This document shows, piece by piece, positions 34,499-43,540 of a stretch of 50,471 nucleotides of DNA. The position numbers and the translations under genes are program-made. How positions within the stretch are numbered: the first letter of the stretch is position 1; every line of letters starts with the position of its first letter. A model generated the notes under the pieces. That model searched no databases. It saw only the letters and a program-made list of their open reading frames with translations, and was not told the DNA's origin. The DNA lies in assembly GCA_022760355.1 (NCBI GenBank), contig JALEGB010000128.1, forward strand, positions 1 to 50,471. Direction: 5' to 3'. This stretch comes from Neomegalonema sp. (GTDB lineage Bacteria > Pseudomonadota > Alphaproteobacteria > Rhodobacterales > Rhodobacteraceae).

Positions 34499-34732
34499 GA
34501 TGCTCCGCTTTGAGCTATCAACATGATGCTTGTTCGCCAATACGCACACCGCGGCTGCGGGAATGCGCTGTCTGAAAGTCATCGACGTAAATGATCGATT
34601 TACGCTGCGCGCTATGCGACGTCACACGACGGGCGCAGGCGCTGCGCGGTTATGGGGCCCTTCAGGCCGCTCCTTGACCTATCCAGAGGATCTTACCTCA
34701 TCTAGCTGTTCAAACCAAGAAAAAACCCTCAT

Positions 34733-35599
34733 CTAACTAGCATTAGCATGTGAAACTTGGCCGACCACAATCCGTTCCACTCCGTTCAGATCGCGGATGC
34801 GTTCGGTCGCCATGCCTGACGCCGATAACAGCGCCGCAACATCCGGCGCTTGATCAATTCCGACCTCAAAGAAGATCGCCCCGCCCTCAGTTAAAGCCGC
34901 AGGAACTAGCGGCGCCAAGCTCCGATAGGCGAATAATCCATCCGCTCCAGGCGTAAGCGCGGACCAGGGCTCGAAAAGCCGCACCTCTGGCGCGAGCGCT
35001 TCAATCTCGCTTTCGCTGATATAGGGCGGGTTGCACAAAATCACGTCAAATCGCTCGTTCACGCCCTCCAACCAATCGCCATGCCGCAGTTCCGCGCGCC
35101 CAGCCAACCCAAGTTGCGCCATATTCTCGGCGGCCAGCTCCAACGCCTCCGCCGATTGATCGACCCCAACCCCGGTTGCGCCAGGCTGCTCAGCTAAAAC
35201 GCTCGCCAGCAGACAGCCCGAGCCGACGCCCAGATCGAGAATTCGCGCTGCGGGCGTATTGTGAGCGCGCAAATGGCCCAAAGCCGCCTCCACCAACGTC
35301 TCACTTTCTGGCCGCGGGTCGAGCGCCCGAGCGTCGCAAAAGAAGTCGCGGCCAAAAAATGCGCGGCGACCGATGATATGGCTGACAGGGCGCCGGCGCT
35401 CCCGCTCCGCCGTCGCGGCCTGGAGACGCGCCCAGCCCGCTTCGGTGATCATATCGTTGCGCGCCGCCGCAAAAGCCGCCCCATCCATACCGACCGCCCA
35501 TCGGGCCAAAACTGTCGCGTCGCGCAACGGATCGGGCGCGCCCGCCTGACGCAAACGCGCAGCCATATCGCGGACTGCCGCGTCCAAGCTTAATTTCAT
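34733..35599 (-). CDS. prmC: Peptide chain release factor methyltransferase PrmC
   Basis: PrmC methylates the glutamine of the GGQ motif in release factors. The 288-residue protein has an N-terminal helical domain, the RPESETLVE motif, the SAM motif LDLGVGSGCLLASVLAE and the catalytic ILCNPPYISE motif. I start at MKLSLDAAV; the 35 codons before it are Gly/Arg-rich and non-conserved. The ribosome site is weak (GGAG 12 bases upstream). It is followed by the DUF4167 gene as is usual; prfA, normally just upstream, is not here, and a plus-strand gene takes its place. Confidence 0.94.
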   Translation of the reverse strand: MKLSLDAAVRDMAARLRQAGAPDPLRDATVLARWAVGMDGAAFAAARNDMITEAGWARLQAATAERERRRPVSHIIGRRAFFGRDFFCDARALDPRPESETLVEAALGHLRAHNTPAARILDLGVGSGCLLASVLAEQPGATGVGVDQSAEALELAAENMAQLGLAGRAELRHGDWLEGVNERFDVILCNPPYISESEIEALAPEVRLFEPWSALTPGADGLFAYRSLAPLVPAALTEGGAIFFEVGIDQAPDVAALLSASGMATERIRDLNGVERIVVGQVSHANAS

Positions 35600-35846
35600 G
35601 CTCGTTTCATTCTCCAGCCTTGAGCCGCAGCCCTTAACCTGACCCGCCGCCCCGGAATCGATCCGCCCCCCAGCCATCCGCAATATGCGCAGCGAAACCG
35701 CCACAGGAAAACCTTCCCCCTATGGTTGACCTTGTGGCGCGAACGACGGACACCGAACATATCGCAGCGCGCTCCGCGCATTCGCCGTAGGCTTGCTTGC
35801 AGGGGCGGAATTTGATTTGCGCCGCAGGCTCAAGGGGGTTGAACAG

Positions 35847-36461
35847 ATGGAAAAGTTCCTGGAAGGGATCGACGGCAACACGATCCTGATGCTTCTTATC
35901 TATTCCGGCTTAGCGTCCTGGCTTGTCGCGCGCCTGACCCGCAGCGCGACGGACGCGACCGCCGCCAGCCGCCAAGCTTTGGCGGAATCTCTCGCACTTC
36001 TTGCTCAACTCTCCCGCGCACAGGAGTTGGTTAAGACCGAAGAGCGCCGCCGCGAACTCGAGGTGATGCGGGCGCGGGTTGAAGAGGAAGTCGCCGGGCG
36101 CGTTGATGAGCTCAACGGCGTCGCCGAGCTGCTCAACGAGCATCCGAGCTCCCAATTTGTACTGCTTCCGCGGCCGCGCACCCTGTGGAGCGTTTTTGTC
36201 TCGCTGGTGTCGATCCTATCGTTCTTTTGGTCGGGCTTCTGGCTCGTCCGTCTCGGGCGCGCCGTCTTCGCGACGCGTGAAGGCGTTGACCCCACCACAA
36301 CCGCAGGTCAGGAACTGTTGCTCGCCCTCGGCGGCGGCGCAATTGCGCTGATCTCGTTGGGTTTCGTCACCCGTTTTCTCGCGTTTCGCGCCTATGACGC
36401 GTATGCTCGCAGGCTGCGGGCCCGCGGCGCATCGGCTGCAAAGGCGGCGAGCCAGGAATAA
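35847..36461 (+). CDS. Membrane protein with central coiled coil, function unknown
   Basis: A 204-residue protein with no family I recognise. A first hydrophobic segment (NTILMLLIYSGLASWLVARL, about residues 12-32) leads to a charged heptad-like helical stretch (about 45-95, with QELVKTEERRRELEVMRARV and VEEEVAGRVDELNG), a short loop, then two more hydrophobic segments (about 115-135 and 155-180). The topology suggests an inner-membrane protein with a helical coil on one face. AAGGGGG precedes the chosen ATG by eight bases, better than the upstream alternative at 35793. It is divergent from prmC and convergent with fabF. Confidence 0.68.
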   Translation: MEKFLEGIDGNTILMLLIYSGLASWLVARLTRSATDATAASRQALAESLALLAQLSRAQELVKTEERRRELEVMRARVEEEVAGRVDELNGVAELLNEHPSSQFVLLPRPRTLWSVFVSLVSILSFFWSGFWLVRLGRAVFATREGVDPTTTAGQELLLALGGGAIALISLGFVTRFLAFRAYDAYARRLRARGASAAKAASQE

Positions 36462-36482
36462 AGGCGAGCCGGCGCGTAGAAC

Positions 36483-37703
36483 TTACGCGCCGGTCCATTT
36501 GCGGGCGGCAAGCACCGCATTGAGACCGCCAAAGGCGAACGAGTTTGAGATCGCAACCGACATGGGCCGCTCTCTCGCCTCGTTGGGCGTGTAGTCCAGA
36601 TCGCAGTCCGGATCCGGCTCATCATAGTTTATTGTTGGCGGCACAACGCCCTGCCCCAAAGCATAGATCGTCGCCATCAGCTCGATAGAGCCCGCGGCGC
36701 CAATACAGTGCCCATGCATGGATTTCGTGGCGGAAACAGCAAGTTTGTCAGCGTGCGCGCCAAAGACGTTGCGGATCGCCGCCGTCTCGGTTTTGTCGTT
36801 CGCAGCCGTCGCAGTACCATGCGCGTTGATGTAATCGACATCCTCCGCCGTGACGCCGGCATCGATCAATGCCGCCGCCATTGCCCGCTCCGCGCCATCC
36901 TGGCTCGGCTGCACAACATCGTGCGCGTCGGCCGTCATGCCGAAACCAATGAGCTCCCCCAGGATCGTCGCGCCGCGCGCCTTCGCCCGCTCCAGCGTCT
37001 CCAGCACAAAGATCGCAGAACCTTCGCCTTGAACCATGCCATTGCGCGATTTCGCAAAGGGGCGGCATCCATCGCGCGACATCACCCGCAGGCCTTCCCA
37101 CGCCTTTAGAACGCCAAAGGTCAGCCCCGACTCCGCGCCGCCCGCCAGCGCGGTATCGGCCATACCGCTGCGAATCATCTGAAAGGCCTGGCCCAGCGCA
37201 TGGTTTGAGGATGCGCAGGCCGTCGTCACCGTCCAAGCCGGCCCTTTGAGGCCAAACTCCATGCTCAGATGACTAGCGGGCGCGTTAGGCATATTCCGCG
37301 GCACGGTGAACGGATGCACACGCTGCTTGTCGTTCGCGTAAACCTCACGGAAGCTGTCATCCATCGTGTGGATGCCGCCCATGGAGCATCCAATGACGAC
37401 GCCCGCCCGCAGCGCTTCCTTGTCCGTGAGCGCGTAGCCGGATTGCTGCACCGCCTCACGCGCCGCCACAATCGCCATCTGCGTAACGCGATCTCGCAAT
37501 GCGATTTCGGACCGTGTGAACAGCTCCGCGCCGTCGAAATCGAGCGCCTCAGCCGCGATTTTGATCGAAAGCTTATCCGAATTGATCCGCTGGATTGGCC
37601 CGATGCCGCAGCGGCCTTCGCGCAGCGCTTCGAAATTTCGCGCAGCGCCCACGCCAAGGGCGGAGACCACGCCGAGGCCGGTTAGAACCACGCGTCGCGT
37701 CAT
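36483..37703 (-). CDS. Beta-ketoacyl-ACP synthase, FabF family
   Basis: A 406-residue ketosynthase. The Cys-His-His triad is intact: Cys163 in TTACASSNHA, His295 in NAHGTAT and His332 in KSMHGHCIGAAG. It begins RRVVLTGLGVVSALG as usual. It lies 94 bases downstream of its own acyl carrier protein gene and near lpxD, which points to a dedicated chain rather than the general fatty acid cycle; AcpXL-type clusters in related bacteria use such pairs for long lipid A acyl chains. This specialised role is inferred. AGGAG lies five bases before the ATG. Confidence 0.9.
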   Translation of the reverse strand: MTRRVVLTGLGVVSALGVGAARNFEALREGRCGIGPIQRINSDKLSIKIAAEALDFDGAELFTRSEIALRDRVTQMAIVAAREAVQQSGYALTDKEALRAGVVIGCSMGGIHTMDDSFREVYANDKQRVHPFTVPRNMPNAPASHLSMEFGLKGPAWTVTTACASSNHALGQAFQMIRSGMADTALAGGAESGLTFGVLKAWEGLRVMSRDGCRPFAKSRNGMVQGEGSAIFVLETLERAKARGATILGELIGFGMTADAHDVVQPSQDGAERAMAAALIDAGVTAEDVDYINAHGTATAANDKTETAAIRNVFGAHADKLAVSATKSMHGHCIGAAGSIELMATIYALGQGVVPPTINYDEPDPDCDLDYTPNEARERPMSVAISNSFAFGGLNAVLAARKWTGA

Positions 37704-37797
37704 AATTACTCCTGTCGGAAGACGAGCCGGCGCGCCCGTGCGTTCGCCACCGTACGCCGGCTCAAATCATCGGCGCTGAACGCGCCGCTGCGGCCGA

Positions 37798-38076
37798 TCA
37801 GCCGCCATGCTGCTCCGCGATCAATTTTTTCACCGCAGCTACAACCGAACCGACCGAAGATATGTCGAAATCCGACGTCGAAGGATCGTTCGCGTTGAAC
37901 GGAACCGAGACGTCGAAATTTTCTTCAATGGCAAACACGATCTCGACCAAGCCGAGACTGTCGATGCCCAATTCTTCCGGCGTCGAGGAAATGGTCACCG
38001 TCTTATTGTCGACCATCGTCTGCTCCGCAACGATGTCGATGACCTTCCGCTCGATTTCCTCGTCTGTAAACTTCAC
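37798..38076 (-). CDS. Acyl carrier protein, specialised paralogue
   Basis: A 92-residue ACP with the phosphopantetheine site GIDSLGLVE (Ser40). It differs from housekeeping AcpP: a longer acidic loop after the second helix (VFAIEENFDVSVPFNANDPS) resembles AcpXL-type carriers. The start is GTG. Between lpxD (90 bases upstream) and the FabF-family synthase, on the same strand. Confidence 0.9.
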   Translation of the reverse strand: MKFTDEEIERKVIDIVAEQTMVDNKTVTISSTPEELGIDSLGLVEIVFAIEENFDVSVPFNANDPSTSDFDISSVGSVVAAVKKLIAEQHGG

Positions 38077-38166
38077 CGGCAGACCCGCCTGATCACCCGC
38101 GCCTTCCGCAAATGCGGAGGCTAACTACGCTCGCGTTAAACGCTCGCCCCAATATGCTCAGTTCGT

Positions 38167-39321
38167 TTAACCGCTTGGCTCGTTCCGAGAAAAGCGATTT
38201 TTTAGCTTTGCGAGCTCTTCAAGCGCACGAGGCAGCCTTCGGAGGCTCAGAAGCTGCTTTGCGATCTCCTCGCGCGGGATCGCCGGGGTGCCGCCGATCA
38301 CACTGCGAGACGCGATAACGCCCGAGACGCCGGAAGCGCCCATCACAACGACATCATCGCCCAATTTGGAATGATCGCCAACGCCAGACTGCCCGCCAAG
38401 CACCACCCGTGCGCCGACTTCGGTGCTGCCCGCAAGGCCGGATTGACCGCACAGAAGGCTGTTTTCGCCAACGACGACATTGTGGCCAATTTGCACCATA
38501 TTGTCGATTTTCACGCCGTCGCCAATCCGCGTATCGGCGACAGTGCCACGGTCGATCGTGCTGCCGGCGCCAATCTCCACGTCATCGCCAACAACAACTG
38601 CGCCGAGCGAGGCGATCCGCACCCAAACCCGATTTTCGGCGCCCTCGACCACCACGCCCTTTTCTCGCGCGCTCTCGACGCTGCCAGGCTCGGGCGTCAC
38701 GAACGAGAAACCATCGGCGCCAATGACTGCATTGGAGTGGACGATGCACCGCTGACCGATTTTGACGTCATGGCCAACTCGCACGCCAGGGTGGAACAAG
38801 CAGTCCCGCCCAATCTCAGCGCCTTCGCCCACAAAGCAATGCGCCGCCAGCTGAACGTTCGCCCCAACCCGCGCGCCCGCACTGATGATTGCGTACGGGC
38901 CGACGCTGGCGGTGGGATCCACCTCTGCGCCTTCTTCGATGATTGCCGAGGGATGGGCGCCTGCCGGCTTACGGCGATCCTTCGCGAACAGCGCCGTCAC
39001 TCCCGCCATCGCGAAGCGTGCTCGCGGCGCGTAAATCGCCGCCTGCAGACTATACTCGACCGGGTCGGTATCTGGCGGCGTAACGGCGGCGCGCGCCGCC
39101 CCCTCCCGCAAACCCGGCAGATATTTGGGGTCCATTGCAAGCGCGAGCTGATCCTCGCGCGCTGCTGCTGGGGTCGCCACGCCGCGGATAACGACATTCA
39201 GATCGCCTACCGCGTCCAGCCCCAGCGCCGCGGCTGCTTCGCCAACGGTCATCTCTTTCGGCGCCAAAGAACCGTTCCTCAGTTGATCAGCGACGTTTCT
39301 CGCCGCGTCAAAGCGGCCCAT
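38167..39321 (-). CDS. lpxD: UDP-3-O-acylglucosamine N-acyltransferase LpxD
   Basis: LpxD adds the second 3-hydroxyacyl chain, to N-2 of UDP-3-O-acyl-glucosamine, in lipid A synthesis. The 384 residues have an N-terminal uridine-binding domain (about 1-110), then a left-handed beta helix of hexapeptides. The catalytic His is in [13 protein letters not shown]. It is longer than E. coli LpxD (about 340); a start at 39252 (361 residues) is possible but no better supported. The gene is away from the fabZ-lpxA cluster and next to a dedicated ACP and ketosynthase. Confidence 0.95.
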   Translation of the reverse strand: MGRFDAARNVADQLRNGSLAPKEMTVGEAAAALGLDAVGDLNVVIRGVATPAAAREDQLALAMDPKYLPGLREGAARAAVTPPDTDPVEYSLQAAIYAPRARFAMAGVTALFAKDRRKPAGAHPSAIIEEGAEVDPTASVGPYAIISAGARVGANVQLAAHCFVGEGAEIGRDCLFHPGVRVGHDVKIGQRCIVHSNAVIGADGFSFVTPEPGSVESAREKGVVVEGAENRVWVRIASLGAVVVGDDVEIGAGSTIDRGTVADTRIGDGVKIDNMVQIGHNVVVGENSLLCGQSGLAGSTEVGARVVLGGQSGVGDHSKLGDDVVVMGASGVSGVIASRSVIGGTPAIPREEIAKQLLSLRRLPRALEELAKLKNRFSRNEPSG

Positions 39322-39406
39322 AAACCGCCGCGTCGCCGCTCCGCATAGCGCGAGGCGGCGACGTTGGCCAGTGTTCGTTTGGACGCTTGGTGACCGCGGA
39401 AACCTG

Positions 39407-41173
39407 TTAAGCGTTGACGCCCTTGCCCTTCAGCGCCCGATAGATCGCCGCATCGCGGCCGTAAATGTCATCGCGGATAAACGTCACGCCCGCTTTATCG
39501 ACCCACACGGTCCGGTACGTGATGTATACTGGAACCTTCTTTTTCAGCGCGACATATGTCTCGCGGCCATGCGCGCGCAGCCGATCAAAATAGGCCAGCG
39601 GATCCGACCGTTGCGCGCCGATCAGAACCTCAGCGAGCCCACGCGGGTCATGCACGCGAACGCAGCCATGGCTGAAAGCGCGAATAGCCCGTGCGAACAA
39701 AGACTTCGCCGGCGTGTCATGCAGATATACGGCGTGCTTGTTAGGGAAGATGAACTTCACAGTGCCGAGCGCGTTGCCGCGACCCGGCCCCTGCTTCAGC
39801 ATATACGGGAAATAGCCTTTCGACAGGCTCCACCAATCGACCGACCAAGGATCGACAATCCCGCCGCCGCCAACATGATGAACCGTGAAATTCCGCGCCG
39901 CCAGCGAGCCCGGATTATCGCGCAGAACCGGCAGCATTTCTTCACGCGCGATGCTCGCCGGCACATGCCAAGTCGGGTTGACGACGACATGGCTCATCTG
40001 ATCGCTGAATTCGGGCGTCGGATGGCGCTTCTTGCCGACGACAACCCGGCTCTTGAACGTAACCATATCATTGTCGAACACGCGCACTTCAAACGCAGGA
40101 ATGTTCACAACGATATGGCGCGGGCCGAACTTGAAATTATACCAGCGCGCCCGCTCCAGATTGACGACGACCAGCTCCAACAGCTCGCCGACCGACAGGT
40201 TGAGCGACTTAAGCGTCGATCCGCCGACAACGCCGTCAACGGCGAGGCCGCGCCGCTCCTGAAATGCGCGAACCGCTTGCTCTGTCGCGACGTCGAACAC
40301 AACGCGCGCGCCATCGGGCGAAAGAGTTGGGGCGGCGTCCTTCGCCAAGAAGCCCAGCGCCTGCAGACGCGCCCGCAGCGCTTCGATCCGCTTGCCCTCA
40401 TCGCCAGGGCGGATCGTGGCGCCTTCCGGAACCTTACGACCCCAGCCGCCAGCGTCGCGCACGCCCTTCAACGACGCGTAGAGCTTGAGCAGCGCCTTAT
40501 AATCCGCTGTCTGAGGTGCCAGCCCTTCGATCGCCGTCTGCGCGTCGCGGGCCGACCAGCTGGAGGCGGTCGCCAGCATCACAACATCCGGGGTCCGACG
40601 GGGCTGCACGTCGATTGAGCTCATCACAGAGCTCGGCGTAAGCGCGCCGCTGCTATAATGACGCGCGACTCGGAGGAAAAGTTTGGTTAGCTGCAGTTCA
40701 AGCTTCGCAGCGGCCTCAAATGAACCGCCATCCCGCAATGCTGCGATCTGCGCTTCAATCTTCTCCAAACCATAGGAGGAGGCCGGAAGGCCGTGCTTTT
40801 CCGCTTTTTTAGCCGCGGCGATTAACGCGTCAACTTTTTCCCAACCAAGTTCGCCGGCGCTCGCCTCATCGAACCAGATCGGCGCAAAGCCTTTCTTGCG
40901 ATAAACCTGCGCCCAGGACTCGCCGGCGGGAAGCGCCGCTTCAATCGCCAGGCCCATCGGCGTGCTCGGCTTCAGGCTGGCCAATGGCGCCGCCACTCGC
41001 GCAATCGCGGAGGGGTTCGAAACGAGAATTGACGCCGCCTCGCTGTCCACGTGACTGATCGTGGATTGCGCCGCCGCCGGCGACACCGTCATCGCCACCG
41101 CGGCCGCCACGCCAAGCATCGCGCTGGTCAGCTGCGCTCCACATCCTGCGCCATTCATTCGCTCGCCGCTCAT
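39407..41173 (-). CDS. L,D-transpeptidase, YcbB type
   Basis: A 588-residue exported enzyme. It makes 3-3 cross-links in peptidoglycan (family role). Signal peptide to about residue 35 (SPAAAQ), a scaffold domain (about 75-290), a peptidoglycan-binding domain (about 300-370, [38 protein letters not shown]) and a YkuD catalytic domain (about 385-540) with the [10 protein letters not shown] signature; the nucleophile is Cys504. GGAGG lies five bases before the ATG at 41173, so I drop a 96-codon extension full of Arg. It is divergent from the DUF882 gene across 626 bases. Confidence 0.92.
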   Translation of the reverse strand: MSGERMNGAGCGAQLTSAMLGVAAAVAMTVSPAAAQSTISHVDSEAASILVSNPSAIARVAAPLASLKPSTPMGLAIEAALPAGESWAQVYRKKGFAPIWFDEASAGELGWEKVDALIAAAKKAEKHGLPASSYGLEKIEAQIAALRDGGSFEAAAKLELQLTKLFLRVARHYSSGALTPSSVMSSIDVQPRRTPDVVMLATASSWSARDAQTAIEGLAPQTADYKALLKLYASLKGVRDAGGWGRKVPEGATIRPGDEGKRIEALRARLQALGFLAKDAAPTLSPDGARVVFDVATEQAVRAFQERRGLAVDGVVGGSTLKSLNLSVGELLELVVVNLERARWYNFKFGPRHIVVNIPAFEVRVFDNDMVTFKSRVVVGKKRHPTPEFSDQMSHVVVNPTWHVPASIAREEMLPVLRDNPGSLAARNFTVHHVGGGGIVDPWSVDWWSLSKGYFPYMLKQGPGRGNALGTVKFIFPNKHAVYLHDTPAKSLFARAIRAFSHGCVRVHDPRGLAEVLIGAQRSDPLAYFDRLRAHGRETYVALKKKVPVYITYRTVWVDKAGVTFIRDDIYGRDAAIYRALKGKGVNA

Positions 41174-41251
41174 CTCACCCTCCAACTTCCTTTCTGGTCG
41201 CCGATATACCGCTGGCGAACGCATAATGCGCGCCACTATTCGCACAAGACG

Positions 41252-41271
41252 CGCAATTTTCCGCAATTTTC
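41252..41271. repeat. Perfect 10-bp tandem repeat CGCAATTTTC
   Basis: CGCAATTTTC occurs twice head to tail, 79-98 bases before the L,D-transpeptidase start. One helical turn per unit would put two protein sites on one face of the DNA. Confidence 0.6.
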
Positions 41272-41438
41272 GCCTCCTGCGCGCCCCCGGCCGCAGTTGG
41301 CGGATGAGACGCTCCCCACCCCAAACGTTGCGAGGGCGAATCTCTCTGCCGCTCGCGTCTGAATTCTCTCGCGCCGCCAGTACACTCCGACGCGCGCCGA
41401 TTTGAGGCCATTTTGCGTCGTCGTCGCCGAATGGCGCC

Positions 41439-41458
41439 GCCTTTGCAAGCCTTTGCAA
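41439..41458. repeat. Perfect 10-bp tandem repeat GCCTTTGCAA
   Basis: GCCTTTGCAA occurs twice head to tail, midway between the divergent starts. It is a different sequence from the one at 41252 but with the same unit length. Confidence 0.6.
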
Positions 41459-41799
41459 CACGTAAGAGCAATCAAAGCTCCAACACCGCGGCTGTGTCGC
41501 GGCCGTTCGAAGCTCTGATCGGCGCGTCTCACAAAGAGCTGCGTCAAAGCGTGTGCGGCGTCAAATGACCGCTCTGTGAGTTGAGAGGTAATGCGGCTTC
41601 GGCGCCAAAATATGAACGTTTAGCGTTTAAACCTTCTTACGGGACGTTTTTGCCGCAAGTTTCGCGCCGATTAACGTCTTGTCAGCCCTTCCCTTCGCGG
41701 CCAGATTGGGTCATACACGCGTCGGGGAGAAGATAGAGGGGAGTGGTCGTTCCGCCGCTAGGCGCCGGCCCGGTCGTTCTTTTCGGAGTGGGGTACGAG

Positions 41800-42423
41800 A
41801 TGTGGAAAAACAATCGTCGTTTTAGGGCGTCCAACCTACTTAAGGATGCTCAATCCGCCGTGTCGCGGCGCGAAGTGCTCGGCTACGCCGCAGTTGGCGC
41901 CGCAGGCGCAGCAGCAGCGGCCGTCGCCAGCGGCGGCGCGCAAGCAACGCCAAATTACCTGCGCGGCCTTGGCGACTTTCGCCGCCTGCGCCTGTCGAAC
42001 GGTCGCACGGGCGAGCGCCTCGACATCATCTATTACGCAGATGGCGAATATATCCCAGAAGCGCTGGACGAGCTGAGCTTCCTCGCGCGCGACTGGCGCC
42101 GCGATGAAATCAAGCCGGTTGACCGCCGCACGCTGGACTTCGCCGCGGCTGTATATAAGCGCCTCGAGACGTCTGAGCCGCTTCAGCTGATCTCGGGCTA
42201 CCGCAGCCCCGCGACCAACGCGCTTCTGCGCAGCAAAGGCCGCGGCGTCGCGAAAAACTCGTTCCATACCCGGGCAATGGCGCTTGACCTGTCGCTGCAA
42301 TCGCGCTCGATCGGCGATATGTACGCCGCAGCAATGTCCCTCAAAGGCGGCGGCGTCGGCAAATACTCGCGCAGCCACTTCATCCATGTGGATTGCGGAC
42401 CTCTCCGCTCCTGGGGCCGCTAA
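41800..42423 (+). CDS. Tat-exported DUF882 / M15-like peptidase
   Basis: A 207-residue protein with a twin-arginine signal (SRREVLGYAAVGAAGAA, about residues 22-38, with cleavage near GGAQA). The mature domain is the DUF882/YcbK-like M15 metallopeptidase fold. Zinc-ligand candidates are the His and Asp in FHTRAMALD and the His in FIHVDCG; SGYRSPATNALLRSKG is also typical. Related enzymes trim peptidoglycan or its peptides. The ATG at 41800 follows GGGG about seven bases upstream; a GTG at 41743 is less likely. Divergent from an L,D-transpeptidase, which fits a shared wall-remodelling role. Confidence 0.88.
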   Translation: MWKNNRRFRASNLLKDAQSAVSRREVLGYAAVGAAGAAAAAVASGGAQATPNYLRGLGDFRRLRLSNGRTGERLDIIYYADGEYIPEALDELSFLARDWRRDEIKPVDRRTLDFAAAVYKRLETSEPLQLISGYRSPATNALLRSKGRGVAKNSFHTRAMALDLSLQSRSIGDMYAAAMSLKGGGVGKYSRSHFIHVDCGPLRSWGR

Positions 42424-42514
42424 GACGCCCCGCTTGCGCGGATAAAAATTTCCGGCGCGCCAAATGGGCGAGCCGAACTGCTCTCGACCTACCCACTGAA
42501 CGACCCCTCTAAGC

Positions 42515-42540
42515 GCGGCGGCTTTGTGCGGAGCCGCCGC
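42515..42540. other. Hairpin between convergent genes
   Basis: GCGGCGGCT / AGCCGCCGC, nine pairs with an eight-base loop, between the DUF882 stop and the BKACE stop. No T-run on either side, so termination is uncertain. Confidence 0.4.
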
Positions 42541-42565
42541 AGCTGCAGGCAGGGCGCATCGAGAG

Positions 42566-43501
42566 TTAAAAAGCGACCTGATCGCCGCCTTTCAGATCCA
42601 ATATTTCACGCGCCTCGTCCGGCGTCGCCGTCTCGAGCGAGAGACCTTCGAGAACCTGGCGGATTTTGCGCACCTGATCAGCATTCGATTCGGCCAGCTT
42701 GCCTGGTCCGATCCAAAGGCTGTCTTCCAGACCAACCCGCACATGCGCGCCCTGCGCCGCGCCGATGCTGGCGAGGGGGATCTGATTCCGGCCTGCCCCA
42801 AGTATCGACCAGCGCCAGTCCGATCCGAACAGCCGATCCGCCGTCCGCTTCATGTGGGCCAGATCCTCCGGATGGCCGCCAATACCGCCCAGCAGGCCAA
42901 AAACCGTCTGGACAAAAAACGGCGGCTTCGCCAAGCCGCGTTCCGCGAAATGGGCCAGATTGTACAGATGCGAGACGTCATAGCACTCAAACTCAAAGCG
43001 GGTGCCGTTCGTCGCGCCGATCTTTAGGATCGTTTCGATATCTTGGAACGTGTTCTTGAAAACCAGATCGCGACTTTTTTCCAGATGCGCCCGCTCCCAC
43101 TCATGCCGAAACTCCTTGAAACGATCCAGCATCGGGTACAGGCCGAAATTCATCGAGCCCATGTTCAGCGACGCAAGCTCCGGCTTAAAGGTCGCGGCGG
43201 GCTGCATTCTCTCCTCAACCGTCATATGCGGGCTGCCGCCCGAGGTGAGGTTGAGCACCGCATTCGTCGCCTGTTTGATCCGCGGCAAAAATAAATTGAA
43301 GGCGTCCGGATCCTGCGTGGGGCGGCCATCTTCTGGATCGCGCGCATGCAAATGCAAAATCGTCGCCCCCGCCTCAGCGGCGGCAATGGCGTCGGACGCA
43401 ATGGCGTCCGGCGTCGCCGGTAGATGAGGCGACATCGATGGGGTGTGGATCGCGCCTGTAACGGCGCAGGTTATAATGACCTTCCGACGAGCTGACGCCA
43501 T
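42566..43501 (-). CDS. BKACE (DUF849) beta-keto acid cleavage enzyme
   Basis: A 311-residue member of the 3-keto-5-aminohexanoate cleavage enzyme family, which splits a beta-keto acid plus acetyl-CoA into acetoacetate and a CoA ester using zinc. Visible features are KVIITCAVTGA, the zinc-binding pair in LHLHARDPEDG, the FEFECYDVSH stretch and VRVGLEDSLW near the end. The ATG has a strong GGGAGGGG site. It lies 39 bases downstream of a dehydrogenase on the same strand, so the two may share a pathway. The substrate is not predicted. Confidence 0.92.
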   Translation of the reverse strand: MASARRKVIITCAVTGAIHTPSMSPHLPATPDAIASDAIAAAEAGATILHLHARDPEDGRPTQDPDAFNLFLPRIKQATNAVLNLTSGGSPHMTVEERMQPAATFKPELASLNMGSMNFGLYPMLDRFKEFRHEWERAHLEKSRDLVFKNTFQDIETILKIGATNGTRFEFECYDVSHLYNLAHFAERGLAKPPFFVQTVFGLLGGIGGHPEDLAHMKRTADRLFGSDWRWSILGAGRNQIPLASIGAAQGAHVRVGLEDSLWIGPGKLAESNADQVRKIRQVLEGLSLETATPDEAREILDLKGGDQVAF

Positions 43502-43540
43502 GGCCGCCCCTCCCTTGATGATGTTGTAAATTGTTGATGG

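Larger units (their letters stand above)
41174..41799. other. Long divergent intergenic region with tandem repeats
   Basis: The 626 bases between two exported cell-wall proteins contain no convincing gene: open frames here have low-complexity Arg/Ser products and no ribosome sites of note. It is locally AT-richer and holds two perfect 10-bp tandem repeats, listed separately. Promoters for both neighbours should be here. Confidence 0.5.

Noticed and set aside
38135-38171. Inverted repeat GTTAAACG / CGTTTAAC around the lpxD stop
   Set aside because: The arms are only eight bases, the loop is 21 bases, and there is no T-run; too weak for a terminator claim.
39407-41461. L,D-transpeptidase starting 96 codons upstream
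   Set aside because: The extension is Arg-rich and would bury the signal peptide; a strong ribosome site marks the ATG at 41173.
41560-41760. A short RNA gene or small ORF in the long intergenic region
   Set aside because: No cloverleaf, no conserved-looking frame and no terminator with T-run could be seen.
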